A program made the translations under genes and the position numbers. The notes below the pieces were generated by a model. It was not told the DNA's origin and made no database searches. It saw only the letters and a program-made list of their open reading frames with translations. Below are positions 8,406 through 16,855 of a stretch of 64,000 nucleotides of DNA, piece by piece (positions within the stretch are counted from its first letter, which is position 1; each line of letters starts with the position of its first letter). Source of the stretch: Nocardia rosealba (GTDB lineage: Bacteria > Actinomycetota > Actinomycetes > Mycobacteriales > Mycobacteriaceae); contig NZ_JAIWNA010000011.1 in the NCBI RefSeq assembly GCF_020216065.1, positions 1 to 64,000 of the forward strand, given 5' to 3'.

Positions 8406-9497
8406 ATGTACCGACCGAACACCTCTGCGCACGGCCTGCGTGGCCGCGTCACCGCCGCGTTCCTCGCGGTGGCCACCGCCGCGACTCTCGGCCTTACCGG
8501 ATGTGCGGGCGGTGACGACAAGCCGCTCGGCACCCCCGACGCGCCGCTGCCCATCGAGGTTCCGCCGGGCACCACCCTCGTGGTCGCCGACCAGCAGGAG
8601 CGGTTGCAGAACGCGCTTCGGCTCTCGGGCGAGCTGGACAAGCTGCCGTTCAAGATCGAGTTCGCGAACTTCGTCGGCGGGCCCGCGATCCTGGAGGCCT
8701 TCCGGGCCGGGGCGGCCGATGTGGGCCAGGTCGGTGACGTACCGCCGATCCACGCACTCGCGGCGGGACAGGACGTACCGATCGTCGGCTCCTACCAGAC
8801 CAACCCGCAGGCGCTGAGACTCGCTGTCGCTCCGGGTTTGTCGATCACGAAGCTCACGGACCTGAAGGGGCGCAAGATCGCCTACGCCGAGGGCACCGCC
8901 CAGCAGGCGGCGGTGTTGAAAGCTCTGAGCAAGGCGGGTCTTAAAACCGGTGACGTGCAACTGATCCGGTTGCAGCTCGCGGAGTTCCTCGACGCGGTGC
9001 GCACCGGGCAGGTCGATGTGGCGCCGCTGATCGAACCGAATGTGACCAGGTTGCTGCGCACTCCTGGCACGTCGCTGATCCCGGATTCGGAGACGAGCGG
9101 CATCTACAGCGGGCTCGCCTATGTGTACGCGCGGCGCGCTGTGGTGCAGGATCCGGCGAAAGCGGCCGCGACCCGGGCCCTGGTCGGCGCGTTCGTGCGG
9201 GCCTGGCACTGGACCAACACCCACAGCGCGGAATGGGCCGACGCCTATTACGTGCGCAACCAGAAGGTGAGCCCAGACGACGCGCGGCGGATCGTGGAAT
9301 CGCTCGGCACCTATACATTCCCGCACCTGGACCAGCAGTTGGTCGCGCGTCAGCAGAGCACGATCGACGCGATCGACGCCGCCGGTGAATTGCCGAAGAA
9401 GATCACCGCCGCAGACGGTTTCGACCTGCGGTTCGACGCGGCGGTCACCGAAGCCGTCACCGCCAGCGGCGCAGCCTTCGCCCCGGCGGTGAGCTGA
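8406..9497 (+). CDS. ssuA: Aliphatic sulfonate-type ABC transporter substrate-binding lipoprotein
   Basis: NMT1/SsuA-like solute-binding protein, 363 residues. The start at 8406 gives a lipoprotein signal with lipobox LTGC, Cys33. Family features are FVGGPAILEAFRAGAADVGQVGDVPP (about 85-110), where the Gly-rich loop binds the anion, and LKGRKIAYAEGTAQQ. It is the first gene of a plus-strand operon with permease, ATPase and monooxygenase, overlapping the permease by one base (TGATG). The downstream flavin monooxygenase points to sulfonates or other organosulfur compounds; nitrate/taurine-type ligands are less likely. Confidence 0.85.
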   Translation: MYRPNTSAHGLRGRVTAAFLAVATAATLGLTGCAGGDDKPLGTPDAPLPIEVPPGTTLVVADQQERLQNALRLSGELDKLPFKIEFANFVGGPAILEAFRAGAADVGQVGDVPPIHALAAGQDVPIVGSYQTNPQALRLAVAPGLSITKLTDLKGRKIAYAEGTAQQAAVLKALSKAGLKTGDVQLIRLQLAEFLDAVRTGQVDVAPLIEPNVTRLLRTPGTSLIPDSETSGIYSGLAYVYARRAVVQDPAKAAATRALVGAFVRAWHWTNTHSAEWADAYYVRNQKVSPDDARRIVESLGTYTFPHLDQQLVARQQSTIDAIDAAGELPKKITAADGFDLRFDAAVTEAVTASGAAFAPAVS

Positions 9498-10357
9498 TGG
9501 CGACCCTCGAAGCCGGTGTGTTGCGGCGCGTGCGGGCACACCGGACCGGCGAACCCGAATTGGCTCCGCGCGGACGCGGGAAGCGAAGGCTCGGCCCCGG
9601 CAAGCCCATTCCGTTCGGTTTCGCGCTCGGTCCGGCGCTGCTCGTCGGCGCCTGGGTCGCCGGATCGGCCACTGGTGCACTGGATCCCGAGACCCTGCCC
9701 GCGCCGTGGACGGTCGCGCGGACGGCGGGGGAGCTGATCGCGGACGGGCGACTGCAGTCCAATCTGCTCACCTCGCTGCAACGGGCGGCGATCGGGCTGG
9801 TGCTCGGTGTGGTGATCGGGGTGGTGCTGGCACTGATCGCCGGGTTGAGCCGGATCGGGGAGGCGCTGGTCGACGGCCCCGTACAGATCAAGCGCGCCAT
9901 TCCGACGTTGGCGCTGATCCCGCTGTTCATCGTGTGGTTCGGGATCGGCGAGGAGATGAAGCTGATCGTCATCACGACCAGCGTGCTGATCCCGATCTAC
10001 CTCAATACCCACGCGTACCTGCGCGGTGTGGACGCGCGTTATGTGGAGCTGGCCGAGACGGTCGGGCTGTCGCGGTGGGGATTCCTGCGCCGCGTCGCAC
10101 TGCCCGGGTCGCTGCCCGGCTTCTTCCTCGGGCTGCGGCTCGCGGTGACGATCTCGTGGCTGGCGCTGGTTGTCGTCGAACAGGTGAACGCGACCAGCGG
10201 CATCGGATACCTGATGACCCAGGCGCGCACCTATGGGCAGATCGACGTGATCGTCGTCGGCCTGGTGATCTACGGGCTTCTCGGACTCTTCGGCGACCTC
10301 GCCGTGCGGACAACAGAACGGAAGGTGCTGGCATGGCGACAGACGCTGGGCGACTGA
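9497..10357 (+). CDS. ssuC: Sulfonate-type ABC transporter permease
   Basis: Inner-membrane permease of the SsuC/TauC family, 286 residues, with six predicted membrane segments after a basic N-terminus of about 45 residues. The EAA-type loop ELAETVGLSRWGFLRRVALPGS (about 180-200) that contacts the ATPase is intact, as is the C-terminal EQVNATSGIGYLMTQARTYG block. It overlaps the binding-protein gene by one base and the ATPase gene by 25 bases. Confidence 0.9.
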   Translation: MATLEAGVLRRVRAHRTGEPELAPRGRGKRRLGPGKPIPFGFALGPALLVGAWVAGSATGALDPETLPAPWTVARTAGELIADGRLQSNLLTSLQRAAIGLVLGVVIGVVLALIAGLSRIGEALVDGPVQIKRAIPTLALIPLFIVWFGIGEEMKLIVITTSVLIPIYLNTHAYLRGVDARYVELAETVGLSRWGFLRRVALPGSLPGFFLGLRLAVTISWLALVVVEQVNATSGIGYLMTQARTYGQIDVIVVGLVIYGLLGLFGDLAVRTTERKVLAWRQTLGD

Positions 10358-11100
10358 TCGAGCACGACGACCGCGCGGTGGTACGGACCCGGGGCCTCAC
10401 TCGCGGCTTCGGGCAGCGCGTCATATTGCGGGGTATAGATATTGCGATCCGTCGCGGAGAATTCGTGGCGTTGCTGGGGCGCAGCGGGTCGGGTAAGAGC
10501 ACACTGTTGCGTGCCCTGGCCGAACTCGACGGGCAGGTACCGGGCTCCGGAGAGCTCACCGTTCCCGGACGGCGCGCGGTGGTGTTCCAGGATTCGCGGC
10601 TGCTGCCCTGGGCACGGGTGCTCGACAACGTGGTGCTCGGACTCACCGGCCGCGACGCCGCCGAGCGCGGGCGGTCCGCGCTGGCCGAGGTGGGCCTCGG
10701 TGGGCGCGAGAAAGCTTGGCCCCGTGAGCTTTCCGGCGGTGAACAGCAGCGGGTGGCGCTGGCCCGATCGCTGGTGCGTGAGCCGGAGCTGTTGCTGGCC
10801 GACGAACCGTTCGGCGCGCTCGACGCCCTCACCAGGATCCGCATGCACTCGCTGTTGCAGGCGCTGTGCGCACGGCACCAGCCCGCCGTGTTGCTCGTGA
10901 CCCATGACGTGGACGAAGCACTGCTGCTGGCCGACCGGGTGCTGGTCCTCGACGAGGGCCGCATCGCCATCGATCAGCGCATCGACATCGCCCGACCGCG
11001 TAGGCACGCCCACCCCGAATTCATCCGGTTGCGCGAGGTGCTGCTGGCCGGGCTCGGCGTGGACACCACCGACCTCGAGACAGTGAAGCAGGCATCGTGA
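10333..11100 (+). CDS. ssuB: Sulfonate-type ABC transporter ATP-binding protein
   Basis: ATPase of 255 residues with Walker A LGRSGSGKST (48-57), Q-loop VVFQDSRLLPW (84-94), signature LSGGEQQR (134-141) and Walker B ELLLADEPFGALD (153-165); the switch histidine is in LVTHDVDEALLLADR. The PFGALDALTR segment is typical of SsuB/TauB. The ATG at 10333 lies within the permease end, giving a 25-base overlap. Its stop overlaps the monooxygenase GTG by four bases. Confidence 0.9.
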   Translation: MATDAGRLIEHDDRAVVRTRGLTRGFGQRVILRGIDIAIRRGEFVALLGRSGSGKSTLLRALAELDGQVPGSGELTVPGRRAVVFQDSRLLPWARVLDNVVLGLTGRDAAERGRSALAEVGLGGREKAWPRELSGGEQQRVALARSLVREPELLLADEPFGALDALTRIRMHSLLQALCARHQPAVLLVTHDVDEALLLADRVLVLDEGRIAIDQRIDIARPRRHAHPEFIRLREVLLAGLGVDTTDLETVKQAS

Positions 11101-12446
11101 ACGCACCACGGCAATTGAGTCTGAACGCTTTCATCTACCCGTCCGGTCATCACGAGGCCGCGTGGCGGCATCCCGACAGCCGACCGGACCGCATCTACGA
11201 CGTGACCTACTACCAGGAGATCGGGCGCACGGCGGAGGCGGCGAAGCTGGACGCGGTGTTCTTCGCCGACGGACCCGCCCTGCGCACCGATGTGCGCCAC
11301 AATGCCGCGCCGGGGCTCGAACCGATCACGCTGCTCACCGCGATCGCATCCGCCACCACGCATCTGGGGCTCATCGCGACGGCGTCGACCACGTACTACG
11401 AGCCGTACAACCTCGCGCGATTGTTCTCCTCGCTCGACCACATCTCGGGCGGCCGCGCCGGCTGGAACATCGTCACCACCGGAACCGACGTGGCGGCAGC
11501 CAATTTCGGTCTCGACCGGCATCCCGATCATCGTGAGCGGTATGCCAGGGCGCGGGAATTCGTCGACGCGGTGGTCGCGCTGTGGGACAGCTGGGAGGAC
11601 GACGCGATCGTGCTCGACCGGGCGGCGGGTATCTACGCCGACGCGGACAAGATCCATCCGATCGATTTCGTCGGTGAATACCTGCGTGTGCGTGGACCTT
11701 TCAATTCGGCGCGGACACCGCAGGGGCGTCCGGTGCTGGTGCAAGCCGGTGCCTCCAACGAGGGCCGCGCATTCGCGGGCCGGTACGCCGAGGCGATTTT
11801 CACAGCACACCAGCGCCTTTCGGATGCGCAGGCCTTCTACGCCGATATCAAGGCCAAGGCTGCCGAGTACGGGCGCGCCGCCGAGGAGGTGCGGATTCTG
11901 CCGGGCATCAGCCCGTTCATCGCCGACACCGAGTCCGCCGCGCGCCGTCTGGAGCGTGAGTTCAACGAGCTCACCGTGCCGGAATACGGGTTGAAGCAAC
12001 TGGAATCGATCACCGGAACGTCGCTGCGCGGGTACGCGCTGGACGAGGTGGTGCCGGTGGAGGTCTTCGCCGGGGCGGGCGATGTCACCGACAACGCCCG
12101 CAGCAGGTTGCAGGTGGTGGCCGGAATCGTCGAGCGCGAACGACCGACGCTGCGCGGCCTGCTGCACCGGCTGGCCGGTGCGCGTGGGCACCGGGTGATC
12201 GCCGGAACCCCCGAGCAGATCGCCGACACCATCGAGGAATGGTTCACCCACGGCGCGGCCGACGGATTCAATGTGATGCCGCCCTGGTACCCCGGCGGAC
12301 TCGAGGTGTTCACCTCGACGGTGGTGCCGATCCTGCAGGAGCGCGGCCTGTTCCGCACCGAGTACTCGGGAACGACCTTGCGCGACCACTTCGGTCTCGC
12401 CCGGCCCGCGAGCCGATTCGCGCCCGAACCGGTGAGTGTCGGATGA
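11097..12446 (+). CDS. LLM-class flavin-dependent monooxygenase, NtaA/SnaA/DszA type
   Basis: Bacterial luciferase-like oxygenase of 449 residues using reduced FMN supplied by a separate reductase. The N-terminal LNAFIYPSGHHEAAWRHPDS, the DHISGGRAGWNIVTT segment (about 110-126) and PQGRPVLVQAGASNEGR (about 202-218) identify the NtaA/SnaA/DszA branch rather than true SsuD, which is about 380 residues. Placed directly behind an SsuABC-type importer with a four-base overlap (GTGA), it probably cleaves a C-S bond of an imported sulfone or sulfonate, though C-N substrates of NtaA type remain possible. No reductase gene is visible nearby. Confidence 0.87.
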   Translation: MNAPRQLSLNAFIYPSGHHEAAWRHPDSRPDRIYDVTYYQEIGRTAEAAKLDAVFFADGPALRTDVRHNAAPGLEPITLLTAIASATTHLGLIATASTTYYEPYNLARLFSSLDHISGGRAGWNIVTTGTDVAAANFGLDRHPDHRERYARAREFVDAVVALWDSWEDDAIVLDRAAGIYADADKIHPIDFVGEYLRVRGPFNSARTPQGRPVLVQAGASNEGRAFAGRYAEAIFTAHQRLSDAQAFYADIKAKAAEYGRAAEEVRILPGISPFIADTESAARRLEREFNELTVPEYGLKQLESITGTSLRGYALDEVVPVEVFAGAGDVTDNARSRLQVVAGIVERERPTLRGLLHRLAGARGHRVIAGTPEQIADTIEEWFTHGAADGFNVMPPWYPGGLEVFTSTVVPILQERGLFRTEYSGTTLRDHFGLARPASRFAPEPVSVG

Positions 12447-12499
12447 GCGACGAAAGTTGTTGTCCGGCTCGTAGCAGTGGTTCGGTTGCCGGGTGGTGA
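12443..12499 (+). CDS. 18-codon ORF with tandem Cys codons bridging two genes
   Basis: A short open frame encoding MSDESCCPARSSGSVAGW. Its ATG overlaps the monooxygenase stop (ATGA at 12443-12446) and its TGA overlaps the ATG of the MFS gene (TGATG, 12497-12501), so a ribosome could pass through all three frames by reinitiation. The two Cys codons (TGT TGT at 12458-12463) are notable after sulfur-acquisition genes, because Cys-Cys short ORFs act as cysteine-responsive attenuators in mycobacteria. Whether this one is translated or regulatory is inference; it may also be a chance frame. Confidence 0.4.
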   Translation: MSDESCCPARSSGSVAGW

Positions 12500-13674
12500 T
12501 GCTCGACGATTCTCCCGTTCGGCTGCGCACGCTTGTCTTGCCGGTCTTCGCGCCGATGGTGTTGTACGGAGTCGGGACCGGTGCCGCGGCGCCGATGTAC
12601 GCGCTGCGGGCGCTCGATCTCGGTGCCTCGGCGGGCGCGGCCGGGTTGATCGTCGCGTTGAGCGGGCTCGGCATGGTTCTCACGGATCTGCCCGCCGGAC
12701 GGATCGTCGCGCGGATCGGGGAGCGGGCCGCGATCGGTTTCGGCAGCGGGCTCGGTCTGATCGGTGTGCTCGCGGCGATCCTCGCACCGAATCTCGGTGT
12801 GCTTGCGGTGGGTCTGCTGCTCATCGGCGCGGCGGGCGCGGTGTGGGGGCTGGCGCGACAGACCTATCTGGTTTCGGTGGTCGCACCGGAACAGCGTGGG
12901 CGGGCCATGTCGACGTTGGCCGGTGCGCACCGGTTGGGCTTCTTCTGCGGGCCGTTCCTCGGTGCGGCACTGGTGCACGGGTTCGGGCCGATCGGGGCAC
13001 TGTGGTTGCAGTTGGTGACCATCGTGGTGGCGGCCGCGGCGATGCTGACGATCGGGTCGGGCGCGCCGGACGAGCCGTCGTTGCGGCCGCTGCACACGGT
13101 GGTCTCCGAAAACCGCAGGGCACTCGGCACTCTCGGCCTCGCGGCGGTCGCGGTCGGGGCGGCGCGCGCGTCGCGATCGGCGCTGCTGCCGCTGTGGGCG
13201 GTGCACCTCGGTATCGATGCCGCGACGACGAGTCTGCTGTTCGGGCTGGCGGGCGCGATCGACGTACTCATGTCCTACCCGGCCGGGGTGTGGCTGGACC
13301 GAGCGGGCAGCCGCGTCACCGGCGTCGCCTGCGGAATCTGCTTCGCCGCCGGTTACGCGGCACTGCCTTTCACCTATTCGGTGCTCACCATGGGTGCGGC
13401 CACCATGCTGCTCGGCCTGGCGAACGGACTGAGCAACGGTCTCATCATGACCGTCGGGGCGTTCGCCGCCCCACCGGACCGGCGCGCCGAATTCCTCGGC
13501 GCTTGGCGGCTGACACACGACGCCGGGATGTTCGCGGGGCCGGTCGCGGTCGGAGTGGTCGGCGCCTTCGCTGGACTGTCCGCCGCCGGTGGGCTACTCG
13601 CGGTCACCCTCGGGCTCGGGTCGGTCGCGATGTACCGGTGGTTTCCCGGGCCGATTTCGCGTACCGGCGGCTGA
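12499..13674 (+). CDS. MFS transporter
   Basis: Major facilitator permease of 391 residues with about twelve hydrophobic segments. The cytoplasmic loop motif between segments 2 and 3 reads GRIVARIGERAAIG (about 70-83), a variant of the MFS GxxxDRxGRR motif, and a second copy appears as GVWLDRAGSRVTG (about 262-274). The ATG at 12499 overlaps the TGA of the preceding 18-codon ORF; GTG codons at 12493 and 12496 are alternative starts. It closes the organosulfur operon and may export a product or sulfite, or take up a related compound; no substrate can be assigned. Confidence 0.83.
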   Translation: MLDDSPVRLRTLVLPVFAPMVLYGVGTGAAAPMYALRALDLGASAGAAGLIVALSGLGMVLTDLPAGRIVARIGERAAIGFGSGLGLIGVLAAILAPNLGVLAVGLLLIGAAGAVWGLARQTYLVSVVAPEQRGRAMSTLAGAHRLGFFCGPFLGAALVHGFGPIGALWLQLVTIVVAAAAMLTIGSGAPDEPSLRPLHTVVSENRRALGTLGLAAVAVGAARASRSALLPLWAVHLGIDAATTSLLFGLAGAIDVLMSYPAGVWLDRAGSRVTGVACGICFAAGYAALPFTYSVLTMGAATMLLGLANGLSNGLIMTVGAFAAPPDRRAEFLGAWRLTHDAGMFAGPVAVGVVGAFAGLSAAGGLLAVTLGLGSVAMYRWFPGPISRTGG

Positions 13675-13687
13675 CCGGGAAACCCGG

Positions 13688-13714
13688 CGGCTCGAGGCTG
13701 AGGCTATCGAGCCG
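13688..13714. terminator. Possible bidirectional terminator hairpin between convergent genes
   Basis: CGGCTCGA (13688-13695) and TCGAGCCG (13707-13714) form a perfect 8-base stem with an 11-base loop. It spans the 29-base gap between the convergent MFS gene and the minus-strand TIGR03086-like gene, and runs into the latter's stop codon. There is no T-run, so function as a terminator is uncertain. Confidence 0.4.
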
Positions 13715-14294
13715 GTGGCTGCCACCCGGGGTCGCGACCGGTGACACCGAGGACGCGGTCGATCAGCGGGGCATCGGGGGAGACCGACACTTCGGGCCCG
13801 TAGATTCCCATGCCGCGTCCTTGCTCGGCGGTGGCAGCGGTTTCGGCGTAGACGTCCGCGAGGAGATCGTCGTCCCACGACACCGGCGTGCCGAGCGCCC
13901 GGGACAGGTCCCAGCCGTGCACGATCAGCTCGCCGACGACCATCCCGCCGATCATCGCGGAGGGCAGTTCCGTCGGGCCACCCATGTGGGTGACGCCCTC
14001 CCACGCCACGGGGTCACGCCAGATGGTGGCGAGTTCGTCGAGCTGTGTTTCGAGGGCGGCCGCCCAGTCTCCGGTGACCAGGTCGACGTCGGATTCGGCA
14101 GCGGCAGGCGGCGAAACACTTTCCTTACGGCCCGCTCCGATCAGCGACGGCCCCCAGAACAACAGGTGATTGAGCAGAGCACGCACATCGAACTCGGTAC
14201 ACGGTGTCGGCGCGGTCAGCTGATCCGGCGTGACAGTACGGATGATCTTCGACAACGGCACCGCAGCGCGGGCCACACGTTCGTTCTCGGACAT
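13704..14294 (-). CDS. TIGR03086-like protein, DinB/mycothiol-dependent isomerase fold
   Basis: A 196-residue protein resembling the TIGR03086/maleylpyruvate-isomerase N-terminal (DinB) fold common in mycothiol-producing actinobacteria. Visible family features are the N-terminal LSKIIRTVTPDQLTAPTPCTEFDVRALLNHL (the TPCxxWxVxxLxxH-type segment) and VVGELIVHGWDLSRALG (about 135-150), whose His is one of the three histidines that bind metal in this family; the LNHLL position carries another. The ATG at 14294 (MSENERV) was chosen; starts at 14345 and 14372 would add a basic extension and crowd the divergent regulator. Biochemical role unknown. Confidence 0.78.
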   Translation of the reverse strand: MSENERVARAAVPLSKIIRTVTPDQLTAPTPCTEFDVRALLNHLLFWGPSLIGAGRKESVSPPAAAESDVDLVTGDWAAALETQLDELATIWRDPVAWEGVTHMGGPTELPSAMIGGMVVGELIVHGWDLSRALGTPVSWDDDLLADVYAETAATAEQGRGMGIYGPEVSVSPDAPLIDRVLGVTGRDPGWQPPAR

Positions 14295-14356
14295 ACGGCG
14301 AGCCAACCACCGGCCGCCCACCCGTGTCTTGAACAAACGCGACATACACTCCCGGC

Positions 14357-15064
14357 GTGCAACGCGACCCACGGGAACTCGGCGGTGCGTGGCGGACCTC
14401 GCAACGCCACATCTTCACCGAGCCGCCGGCCGAACTGGCGGGATACGTGGAACGGTTCTGGGCGGTCGCCTGGAATTACGACCTGCCCTACCGCCAGGTG
14501 GTCGTGCCGCTGCCCAATGTCCACCTCACCTGTCGGGACGGACGCGCCGAACTGCACGGCCCGTCGTCCTCCCACGTGTATCGCGAGCTCGCCGGCGTCG
14601 GCTGCGTGTTCGGGGTCGCCTTCCGGCCGGGGATGTTCCGGCCGTTCCTCGGCGCATCCGTCGCGTCGTTGCGCGACCGGACGATCGACGCCACAACAGT
14701 TTTCGGGCCCAGCGTGACAAGTCTCACGGATCCCGCAGCGGCCTGCCGCTTCCTCGAAGCCCGGCTGCCCGCGCCTGATTCCCGCGCCGAACTCGCGGCA
14801 CGCGTGGTGGCCGGGATCGCCGCCGACCCCACGGTGACCAGGGTCGACGAGGTGGCGGATCGGTTCGGGACCACGGTGCGCGGGCTGCAGCGGCTGGGAG
14901 CCACCGACGGGTTACGCGCAGCGGTACGACGGTTTCGGCGGCTGACGATCGTCGGGCCGGGGCCGCGGCGGGCGCCCCTACAGTGGAGATATGTCGACGT
15001 TCGAGCGGCATCCGTCCACCGTCGCGGACTACGACGACGCGCGACGGCGGGCACGGCTGCGTGA
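14357..15064 (+). pseudogene. AraC-like regulator with degraded DNA-binding domain
   Basis: The first 160 residues match the effector domain of a common actinobacterial AraC family (YVERFWAVAWNYDLPYRQVVVPLPNVHL; VFGVAFRPGMFRPFLG), followed by the start of the DNA-binding domain, TRVDEVADRFGTTVRGLQRL. After LQRL the usual segment (FAEHVGVSPKWVIRRYRL in relatives) is shortened to GATDGLRAAVRRFRRL, and the second helix-turn-helix is absent. The remaining residues are Arg-rich and read over the start of the next gene (74-base overlap), which is unlike real coding. The protein is 235 residues against about 265-280 expected. It is probably a truncated gene; residual binding through one helix-turn-helix cannot be excluded. 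Confidence 0.6.
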
Positions 15065-16127
15065 AACCCGGACAGGTACCCGGCGCTGGGGGCGCGCCCG
15101 GCTGACGGCGATGCGAACGGTCGGGGTGGTCCTCGTCGGGCTCATCGCGTTCGCCCAGTACTGGAAGTACGACGTGATGCCCGAGCGGGCACGGCTCGAA
15201 CAGACCGCACCCGACCTGCTGCCGGTGTCGTTGCCCGCCGACTCCCGGGATTGGGACACCGCGGTGGTCGATCTGGTCGGTCTCGGTGGAGTGAACGCCG
15301 TCCCGACCGCGTCGGCGCTGCCCGTGCTGAACCAGCTCGGTGTGGTGTGGGCGGTGCGGTACGACGACGCCGGTATCGATACCAAGGTCATCGCCGACAT
15401 GATCGTGCGCGCCGCCCGCTACGGCGCCGTGCGCAATATCGTGCTCGTGGGGCACAGCATGGGCGGGGTGGTCGCGCTCGAGGTGGCCCGCCACATCCAC
15501 CTGGGCAGTGACCGGCGATTGGTCGGGGTGGTTCTCGACTGCACCCCGATCGACCTCCACGCCGTTCGCCCCGAAAGCCGCAGTCGTGGAGCGGAACTGC
15601 TGCGCTGGACCGGCTGGCTGCCGGGTGCGCGGGAGAGCAGGCTGCTGCGCTTCACCGTCGAAACGGCCGCCAGGCGCGAACGTTTCACCGTGCCCGGTGC
15701 CCCGCTGCCCGGAATCGACTTCGGTGCACTGCGCGAGGTGGCCGAAGAAGTGTTGCGCGACAAGATCTTCTCCGAGAACGCGGCGAGCAACGGCCTGATC
15801 GAATCGCAGTTCCTGGCCATCGTCGCGGGCGGTGGCGCCGCCGATCTGCGGGCGCTGGCTCGCCCCAACCCTGACCGTGAACGTCCGGCCATCGTGTTCA
15901 TCCGCCCCCGCGACGCCGCTCGCGACGACGTAGTCGACGTCGAGTCCTCGCATCGGGTGCTCACCGAGCACGCGGGCGGGCCCGGCGGCAACTTGCTCGT
16001 GGTGCGGGCGAACGGAACCGGTCACGCGAACCCGATCCAGCGTCCGCGCGAATACAACGCCGCGCTCGAGTCGCAGGTGCTGCCGTTCCTGTTCCGCTAT
16101 CAGCAGGCGGTCCGCGACCGCCGCTGA
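14991..16127 (+). CDS. Membrane-anchored alpha/beta hydrolase
   Basis: A 378-residue protein with a basic N-terminal region, one hydrophobic segment at about residues 41-56, and an alpha/beta hydrolase domain. The nucleophile elbow is GHSMGG (154-159, Ser156), and GTGHANP near residue 343 supplies the likely catalytic His. The domain is exposed outside or inside depending on topology; the positive-inside rule with RRWGRAR before the segment suggests it lies outside the membrane. The ATG is preceded by TGGAGAT. Substrate unknown. It overlaps the tail of the degraded AraC-like gene. Confidence 0.75.
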   Translation: MSTFERHPSTVADYDDARRRARLRETRTGTRRWGRARLTAMRTVGVVLVGLIAFAQYWKYDVMPERARLEQTAPDLLPVSLPADSRDWDTAVVDLVGLGGVNAVPTASALPVLNQLGVVWAVRYDDAGIDTKVIADMIVRAARYGAVRNIVLVGHSMGGVVALEVARHIHLGSDRRLVGVVLDCTPIDLHAVRPESRSRGAELLRWTGWLPGARESRLLRFTVETAARRERFTVPGAPLPGIDFGALREVAEEVLRDKIFSENAASNGLIESQFLAIVAGGGAADLRALARPNPDRERPAIVFIRPRDAARDDVVDVESSHRVLTEHAGGPGGNLLVVRANGTGHANPIQRPREYNAALESQVLPFLFRYQQAVRDRR

Positions 16128-16131
16128 GGAA

Positions 16132-16716
16132 TCAGCGAACCCGGGAACCGAGGATGGTGCGCACCCCGGCGATGAACAACTGCAGGCCGAAGTCGAATCG
16201 TGCGGTGGCGTCCGGTGTCTCGAACAGGGGAGTGTTGTCGGCGGGCAGGGCGCCGACCGAGTCCATCTGCATGCGCGACTGTTCGTCGACGGTCTGGCCG
16301 AGTACGTAGTAGAGCAGGGTGTAGGCCGTGAGTTCGGCTTCCTCCCTCGTCATGCCTGCCCGGATCACGATGCCCGCCAGTCGTTCTCGCGCCTTGCTCG
16401 TGGTCAACCGCGACGCGTAGGTCGCCGAGACCAGTTCGGCACCGTCACGGTAGGCGAGCAGGCAGTCGCGCAGCCGATGCGCGAGCTCGGTGAGCTGCTC
16501 GGGCCACTCGGTGGCGGCGATCGGCTCGTCCATGGGTGCGAGGATCCGGTCGGCCACCGCACCGAGCAGCGACTGCTTGTCCTTGACGTGCCAGTACAGC
16601 GCCCCCGGCTGCACCTGCAGCGACCCGGCCAACCTGCGCATCGTCAGATCGGCCAGCCCGTACTGATCCAGAATCGTCACCGCGGCATCGACCACGTCCG
16701 TCTTCCGCAGCTGCAC
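16132..16716 (-). CDS. TetR-family repressor, probable BioQ-type biotin regulator
   Basis: TetR regulator of 194 residues. The helix-turn-helix is at about residues 24-45 (LTMRRLAGSLQVQPGALYWHV), followed by an all-helical ligand domain of the TetR_C type (AYTLLYYVLGQTVDEQSR). The start is GTG at 16716. It is divergent from bioB, and the shared 139-base region contains TGAAC-ACC-GTTCA, the spacing and half-sites recalled for BioQ of corynebacteria and mycobacteria. This makes it the likely repressor of bioB-bsaP and of itself. Biotin-related genes elsewhere would be expected to carry the same box. The BioQ identity is inferred from site and position. Confidence 0.75.
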   Translation of the reverse strand: MQLRKTDVVDAAVTILDQYGLADLTMRRLAGSLQVQPGALYWHVKDKQSLLGAVADRILAPMDEPIAATEWPEQLTELAHRLRDCLLAYRDGAELVSATYASRLTTSKARERLAGIVIRAGMTREEAELTAYTLLYYVLGQTVDEQSRMQMDSVGALPADNTPLFETPDATARFDFGLQLFIAGVRTILGSRVR

Positions 16717-16751
16717 AGGTGTCCTTCCGCCGATTCGCGACCCGAGTGTCG

Positions 16752-16792
16752 TGACTCACTACTTCCCGCTACCCTATCCTGAACACCGTTCA
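16752..16792 (+). promoter_or_regulatory. bioB promoter with overlapping BioQ-like operator
   Basis: TGACTC (16752-16757) and TATCCT (16775-16780) are spaced 17 bases apart and fit a -35/-10 pair for bioB. The perfect palindrome TGAAC-ACC-GTTCA occupies 16780-16792, starting at the last base of the -10, where a bound repressor would block initiation. On the other strand it overlaps TTGAAC, a possible -35 for the TetR gene, so one site could control both directions. The promoter is a prediction; the palindrome is seen directly. Confidence 0.65.
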
Positions 16793-16855
16793 AGTTGCAC
16801 GGCCACCACCATCACCAGCGGCGCGTGCACGCCCCCGACGAAGGGACATCACGTC

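Noticed and set aside
6318..9680. A very long minus-strand open frame across the B12 importer, the riboswitch and the sulfonate gene
   Set aside because: Only its last 273 codons are the ATPase. The rest is Arg/Pro-rich antisense of btuC and ssuA, a normal artefact of high GC content.
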